Shown here in pieces: positions 59,955 to 64,000 of a stretch of 64,000 bases of DNA (positions within the stretch are counted from its first letter, which is position 1; each line of letters opens with the position of its first letter). The DNA is from Pseudoneobacillus sp052180215 (GTDB lineage: Bacteria > Bacillota > Bacilli > Bacillales > Cytobacillaceae). The stretch covers positions 4,178,001 to 4,242,000 of the forward strand of contig NZ_CP197471.1 in the NCBI RefSeq assembly GCF_052180215.1, written 5' to 3'. Both the position numbers and the translations under genes were made by a program. The notes below the pieces were generated by a model, which saw only the letters and a list, made by a program, of their open reading frames with translations, was not told where the DNA came from and did no database searches.

Positions 59955-60962
59955 TTAGAATAAGTCGATTAATTCTTTCACTAATGCTGTTAAGAAAATA
60001 TTGGCAAGTGCTACTGGTAAAAGGATCTTCCAGCCAAACTCCATCAGTTGGTCTGCACGTAAACGCGGGAAGGTCACACGGAACCAGATAAAAATGAATA
60101 GCACAAAACTGAATTTAAGCGCGAACCAAACCGCTCCTGGAATAAAGCCTAAAAACGGTAGTGGTAACCATCCGCCGAAGAAAAGAACCGTTACCAATGA
60201 TGCCATCGCGAATAAATAAACATACTCGGCAAGCATGAAGAACGCCCAACGGAAACCAGAATACTCAACATGGAAACCCGCAACTAGCTCGGATTCCGCT
60301 TCAGGTAAGTCGAATGGAGTACGGTTTAATTCCGCTGTTGCCGCAATTAAGAATACGATAAACGCGATTGGCTGCCATAAAATAAACCAGCCATGTTCTT
60401 GAGCATGAACGATTTCATTTAAGTTTAAGCTTCCTGATAATAAAATAATACCTAATACGGACATAACAAGCGGGATTTCATAAGAAATCATCTGGGCTGC
60501 TGCACGCATTCCACCAAGTAGAGCGTACTTATTGTTAGAAGCCCAACCACCCGTTACTACACCGATAGTGGTTAAACCTGAAATAGCGATGTAATACAAT
60601 AATCCAACACCAATATCAGCAAATTGGAATTTGTCTGTAAATGGAATCGTTGCTAGCACCATAAAAGCTGGTGCAAAAGCGATTACTGGTGCCAAAATAA
60701 ACAATGGTTTATCTGCTAATTTTGGAATATTGTCTTCTTTTAATAGAAGCTTTAAAACGTCGGCAACTGTTTGTAAAAGTCCCCAACGACCCCCAACCTG
60801 GTTTGGACCATGACGTAATTGCATGAAACCCATTACCTTACGTTCAGCAAGGATACCGTAGGTTACGAACCCTAATACCACTAAAAGTAAAACGGTTGCT
60901 AGTAAAAAGAAGATTCCAAAGTTCAAAAGCCCGGGACTTGATTGTAGTAAATCTTGAACCAT
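59955..60962 (-). CDS. nuoH: NADH-quinone oxidoreductase subunit H
   Basis: 335 residues with about eight transmembrane helices. GPNQVGGRWGLLQTVADVLKLLLKED (trimmed) and ELNRTPFDLPEAESELVAGFHVEYSG (trimmed) form the quinone-site region. It overlaps the nuoD stop codon by one base. Confidence 0.96.
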   Translation of the reverse strand: MVQDLLQSSPGLLNFGIFFLLATVLLLVVLGFVTYGILAERKVMGFMQLRHGPNQVGGRWGLLQTVADVLKLLLKEDNIPKLADKPLFILAPVIAFAPAFMVLATIPFTDKFQFADIGVGLLYYIAISGLTTIGVVTGGWASNNKYALLGGMRAAAQMISYEIPLVMSVLGIILLSGSLNLNEIVHAQEHGWFILWQPIAFIVFLIAATAELNRTPFDLPEAESELVAGFHVEYSGFRWAFFMLAEYVYLFAMASLVTVLFFGGWLPLPFLGFIPGAVWFALKFSFVLFIFIWFRVTFPRLRADQLMEFGWKILLPVALANIFLTALVKELIDLF

Positions 60963-62062
60963 TAGCCGTCAACCTCCCCAAGGACAATATCAATTGCCCC
61001 TAAAATAGCAATTAAGTTTGCAATATTTTCGCCTTCTAATAGCTTAGGGAGAATTTGAAGGTTATAGAATGATGGCCTTCTAAACTTTAAGCGATAAGGT
61101 TCTTTCTTGCCGTCACTCGCGATATAACAACCGATTTCTCCACGCGGAGACTCAATACGAACAAAAGCTTCTCCCTTTGGTGCTTTAATAATTTTAGGCA
61201 CTTTTGCTAAAATTTCACCTTCAGCAGGGAACTGTTCAACTGCTTGCTCAAGAATTCTTAACGATTGCTCGATTTCACCTAGGCGCACATGGTAACGAGC
61301 CCATGCATCTCCGCCCTCTTGTGTAACCACATCAAAATCAAAACGATCATAGATCGAATATGGCTCATCTTTACGTAAATCCCATTTCACACCTGTACAA
61401 CGAAGGTTCGGACCACTTAACGAATATTGAAGCGCTTCTTCCTTCGTGTACGTTCCTACTCCTTTAACACGGCTCATGAAGATTTCATTTCCCGTTACAA
61501 GGCTATGATAGCCTTCGAGTTGTTCGCGCATGTATGGAATAAAGTCTCTTACTTTTTCAATCCAGCCTTCTGGCGCATCCCATTTTACTCCGCCTACACG
61601 CATGTAGTTAAAGGTTAAACGAGCACCTGAAAGTTCATTTAAGAGATTGATAATCATTTCACGTTCACGGAACGCATACAAGAATGGGCTGACTGCCCCG
61701 ATATCCAATAAAAACGTCCCCCACCATACAAGATGGCTCGCAACACGGCCCAGTTCCATGGATATGATACGTAAATATTCTGCACGATCCGGAATTTGTA
61801 AGCCCATCATGGTTTCTACTGCATGAACAAGAACATAGTTATTTGTCATCGCAGCTAGATAATCCATACGGTCTGTATAAGGAATAATCTGTGTATACTG
61901 TAGGTTTTCAGCAATTTTTTCTGTTCCGCGGTGCAAGTAACCGATTACTGGCTTTGCCTCAACGATTGTTTCCCCGTCAATTTTTAACACGATACGGAAA
62001 ACACCGTGGGTACTAGGATGCTGAGGTCCTACGTTTAGTAGCATCTCTTCTGTTCTTAACAC
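60962..62062 (-). CDS. nuoD: NADH-quinone oxidoreductase subunit D
   Basis: 366 residues with a GTG start behind GGAGGTG. The 49-kDa family signature is LNVGPQHPSTHGVFR, and the quinone-site His and Tyr regions (YLHRGTEKIAE, DRMDYLAAM) are present. Here NuoD is separate from NuoC, not fused as in E. coli. Confidence 0.97.
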   Translation of the reverse strand: MLRTEEMLLNVGPQHPSTHGVFRIVLKIDGETIVEAKPVIGYLHRGTEKIAENLQYTQIIPYTDRMDYLAAMTNNYVLVHAVETMMGLQIPDRAEYLRIISMELGRVASHLVWWGTFLLDIGAVSPFLYAFREREMIINLLNELSGARLTFNYMRVGGVKWDAPEGWIEKVRDFIPYMREQLEGYHSLVTGNEIFMSRVKGVGTYTKEEALQYSLSGPNLRCTGVKWDLRKDEPYSIYDRFDFDVVTQEGGDAWARYHVRLGEIEQSLRILEQAVEQFPAEGEILAKVPKIIKAPKGEAFVRIESPRGEIGCYIASDGKKEPYRLKFRRPSFYNLQILPKLLEGENIANLIAILGAIDIVLGEVDG

Positions 62063-62066
62063 TTAC

Positions 62067-63425
62067 TTACACCTCCACATCATACTGCTCATAGTCTTTG
62101 CGTAGAGGGTGACCAACCCATTCTTCACCCAACATAATGCGGTAAAGATCCGGATGGCCTTCAAATTTGATACCTAATAAATCATAGGCTTCACATTCTG
62201 GCCAATTGGCTCCTACCCATAGCGGTACAAGAGATGAAATGGTTGGTTGATCACGGTCCAACTTCACTTTTAAAGCAACAGACTGACGATTTTTGTATGA
62301 GAATAAATGAACATATACTTCCATATGGGTTTCGAAATCAGAACCATGAATTTCTGATAAATAATCGAACCCTAACTGCTCATTATACTTAAAAAATTCA
62401 GCCACTTTATAGTAGTTTTCCTTCTTTACTACAAGTGTTGGAACATCCTTCGAAAGTTTATTAATATAGGAGTCTTCTAATACATCGCTTCCTAAATGTT
62501 CTCCAATCACTTTTACATATTTATCAAGGTATACTTGGTTCGGTGATGGTTTAGCAGGTTCTGCTTCTACCACAGGTTCTGCTCCAGCACCGGCAGCTTT
62601 TGCTTTTGCAGCAGCGGCAGCAGCAGCTTTTGCTTTCGCAGCAGCAATCGCTTTCGCTTTTTCATCGTCACCACCAGCAGCTGAATCTCCACCTTGTGCG
62701 GCTAACTTTGCTTTTGCAGCGGCAGCGGCTTTTGCCTTGGCAGCAGCAATCGCTTTCGCTTTTTCATCGTCACCACCAGCAGCTGTGGTATCTCCACCAG
62801 CAGCTGTGGTATCTCCACCAGCTTGTTTGGCAAGTGCGGCAGCCTTTGCCTTCGCAGCGGCAGCAGCTTTTGCTTTTGCGGCAGCAGCGGCTTTCGCCTT
62901 TTCATCTGCTCCTGCTCCAGCATCCGTTGTGGAATCGTTTGCCTCACCGGCAGCGGCTTGTTTCGCAAGTGCAGCAGCCTTGGCTTTTGCAGCGGCAGCG
63001 GCTTTTGCTTTCGCAGCAGCGGCAGCTTTCGCTTTTTCATCTGCTCCTGCTGGTTCACTTGCTGCAGGAGTTTCAGTAGCAGCAGGTTCCGAAACCGTTT
63101 CAGTCGTTTCAGTACCTTGCTGTTTTGCTAATACAGCAGCTTTCGCCTTTGCAGCGGCGGCAGCTTTTGCTTTCGCAGCAGCAGCAGCTTTTTGCTTCGC
63201 TAAATCTAAGTCACTTCCAGCTTCCGTTTTTGGAGCCTCTGTTGCTGGTGCTTCCTCTTTTGGCACTTCCACTTCAGAAGTAGGCTCGGCTTTAACTTCC
63301 TGGGACTCAGAGGCTTCAGCAGCTACTTGCCCTTGTTCTTTCGCCTTTAACTTGGCTAATGCAGCAGCCTTCGCTTTCGCGGCAGCTTCCTTTTTTAATT
63401 GTTCAAGATCCTTTTCCCCACTCAT
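62067..63425 (-). CDS. nuoC: NADH-quinone oxidoreductase subunit C with a long Ala/Lys-rich N-terminal extension
   Basis: 452 residues with RBS GGTGATC. The normal 30-kDa NuoC domain is only ~295-452 (VYLDKYVKVIGEHLG, then WVGANWPECEAYDLLGIKFEGHPDL and HPLRKDYEQY). Residues ~1-290 are repetitive: blocks such as AKAKAAAAAKAKAAALAKQ recur about ten times, spaced by short Glu/Thr/Gly-rich links (DEKAKA, GGDTTAAGG). The region is predicted helical and strongly charged. Extended NuoC is known in some Bacillus, but this is very long. Gene length is exact: no frameshift is visible. Confidence 0.93.
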   Translation of the reverse strand: MSGEKDLEQLKKEAAAKAKAAALAKLKAKEQGQVAAEASESQEVKAEPTSEVEVPKEEAPATEAPKTEAGSDLDLAKQKAAAAAKAKAAAAAKAKAAVLAKQQGTETTETVSEPAATETPAASEPAGADEKAKAAAAAKAKAAAAAKAKAAALAKQAAAGEANDSTTDAGAGADEKAKAAAAAKAKAAAAAKAKAAALAKQAGGDTTAAGGDTTAAGGDDEKAKAIAAAKAKAAAAAKAKLAAQGGDSAAGGDDEKAKAIAAAKAKAAAAAAAKAKAAGAGAEPVVEAEPAKPSPNQVYLDKYVKVIGEHLGSDVLEDSYINKLSKDVPTLVVKKENYYKVAEFFKYNEQLGFDYLSEIHGSDFETHMEVYVHLFSYKNRQSVALKVKLDRDQPTISSLVPLWVGANWPECEAYDLLGIKFEGHPDLYRIMLGEEWVGHPLRKDYEQYDVEV

Positions 63426-63428
63426 GGA

Positions 63429-63941
63429 TTAGATCACCTTCTTCCCAGTTTTCGCCTCGTATCGAATCTTTTCCCTTAATTTATTGATTCCATAGATTAA
63501 AGCAGCTGGGTTCGGCGGACATCCTGGAATATACACATCAACAGGAACAATTTGGTCCACACCTTTTACAACCGAATACGATTTTACATATGGACCACCA
63601 GCTGTTGCACATGAACCCATCGCGATTACCCACTTAGGTTCTGGCATTTGATCATATAAACGACGTAAAATTGGCGCCATTTTCTTCGTTACCGTACCCG
63701 AAACAATCATACAATCCGATTGACGTGGAGACGTACGGAAAAACGACCCGAAACGATCCAAGTCATAATGGGATGAACCTACACCCATCATTTCGATCGC
63801 ACAACAAGCAAGACCAAACGTCATCGGCCATAAAGAATTACTTCTAGCCCATGCTTTGACCTGCTCTAAAGTCGTCATAAATACATTTCTCTTCAATTCT
63901 TCTAACTCTTCTGGCGTTAGGTTATCTAATTTTAAATCCAT
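63429..63941 (-). CDS. nuoB: NADH-quinone oxidoreductase subunit B (N2 cluster)
   Basis: 170 residues from the ATG at 63941 (MDLKLDNLTPEEL), chosen for AGAAGGTG upstream; an ATG 21 bp earlier lies inside nuoA. The four cluster ligands are visible: the adjacent pair in LACCAIEMMG, MGSCATAGG and PGCPPNP. It holds the last 4Fe-4S cluster (N2) before quinone. It overlaps nuoA by 10 bp. Confidence 0.95.
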   Translation of the reverse strand: MDLKLDNLTPEELEELKRNVFMTTLEQVKAWARSNSLWPMTFGLACCAIEMMGVGSSHYDLDRFGSFFRTSPRQSDCMIVSGTVTKKMAPILRRLYDQMPEPKWVIAMGSCATAGGPYVKSYSVVKGVDQIVPVDVYIPGCPPNPAALIYGINKLREKIRYEAKTGKKVI

Positions 63942-64000
63942 TTCAACACCTTCTTCTTCCATGCGTAGACTAAACCAATGATGAGCATGAATACAAAAAT
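63932..64000 (-). CDS. nuoA: NADH-quinone oxidoreductase subunit A, 3' end only
   Basis: The last 22 codons: IFVFMLIIGLVYAWKKKVLK, then W, I and TAA. The Gly-Leu-Val-Tyr-x-Trp-Lys-Lys pattern is the usual C terminus of NuoA. The gene continues past the right edge. Confidence 0.85.
   Translation of the reverse strand: MFVFMLIIGLVYAWKKKVLKWI

Noticed and set aside
62737..63432. Long plus-strand frame opposite nuoC (Ala/Phe-rich)
   Set aside because: It is the complement of the Ala/Lys repeat region of nuoC; the repetitive GC-rich codons leave the opposite frame open. No RBS and no family.

Overview
The window looks like chromosomal DNA of an endospore-forming, flagellated, S-layer-bearing member of the Bacillaceae (Bacillus sensu lato). 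It carries the sporulation genes spoIID, spoIIQ and spoIIID next to mbl, flhO/flhP, fabZ, ywpF, murAA, ywmB and ywzB homologues, broadly in a Bacillus-like neighbourhood. Base composition is AT-rich and ribosome binding sites are strong (GGAGG type). The species cannot be fixed from this window.

Layout. (1) 1-20.4 kb is a cell-surface region. It holds the 5' part of an S-layer gene with two tandem consensus promoters, an SLH-anchored metallopeptidase/lytic transglycosylase, a large secreted subtilase, the accessory Sec pair secA2-slaP, two secondary cell-wall polymer genes (tagA-type transferase and UDP-ManNAc dehydrogenase), an SLH-anchored 5'-nucleotidase, a protein with three IseA-like repeats, and a Thr/Glu-rich secreted protein preceded by a c-di-GMP-I riboswitch. 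(2) 20.8-31 kb has a group IIC intron inserted directly behind the terminator of a NERD-domain gene, the ywqB-ywqA (SWIM/SNF2) pair, and an SLH-MBL-LTD protein with a DUF3006 partner. (3) 31-42 kb holds ssb, ywpF, a lipoprotein, fabZ, epuA, flhP, flhO, mbl and spoIIID, two frameshifted genes and an SLH-BsuPI protein. (4) 42-53 kb holds pcp, a ywrD-like ggt, an SLH-HtrA-propeller protein, spoIIQ, vanZ, spoIID, murAA, ywmB, a RAYT-type transposase and ywzB. (5) 53.6-64 kb is a nuo operon (A, B, C, D, H, I, J, K, L, M, N, all on the minus strand) without nuoE, F or G and with an unusually long Ala/Lys-rich NuoC.

Two families of non-coding repeats stand out. First, 11 near-perfect palindromes with a GGGGGTCTGACCCCC-type core lie at nine intergenic loci, and a REP-associated tyrosine transposase (RAYT) sits 168 bp from one of them. 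Second, at least five intergenic arrays consist of about five copies of a 9-12 bp motif (general form TATCnGAC) spaced 21-22 bp apart, that is, two helical turns. Within an array the variable base is mostly uniform, but it differs between arrays. I know of no described element that matches these arrays; they are the best candidate for something undescribed here.

The surface genes fit one picture. SecA2/SlaP would export S-layer proteins, TagA and the ManNAc dehydrogenase would feed the cell-wall polymer that SLH domains bind, and at least six SLH proteins (S-layer, protease, nucleotidase, nuclease-like, inhibitor-like) would decorate the wall.
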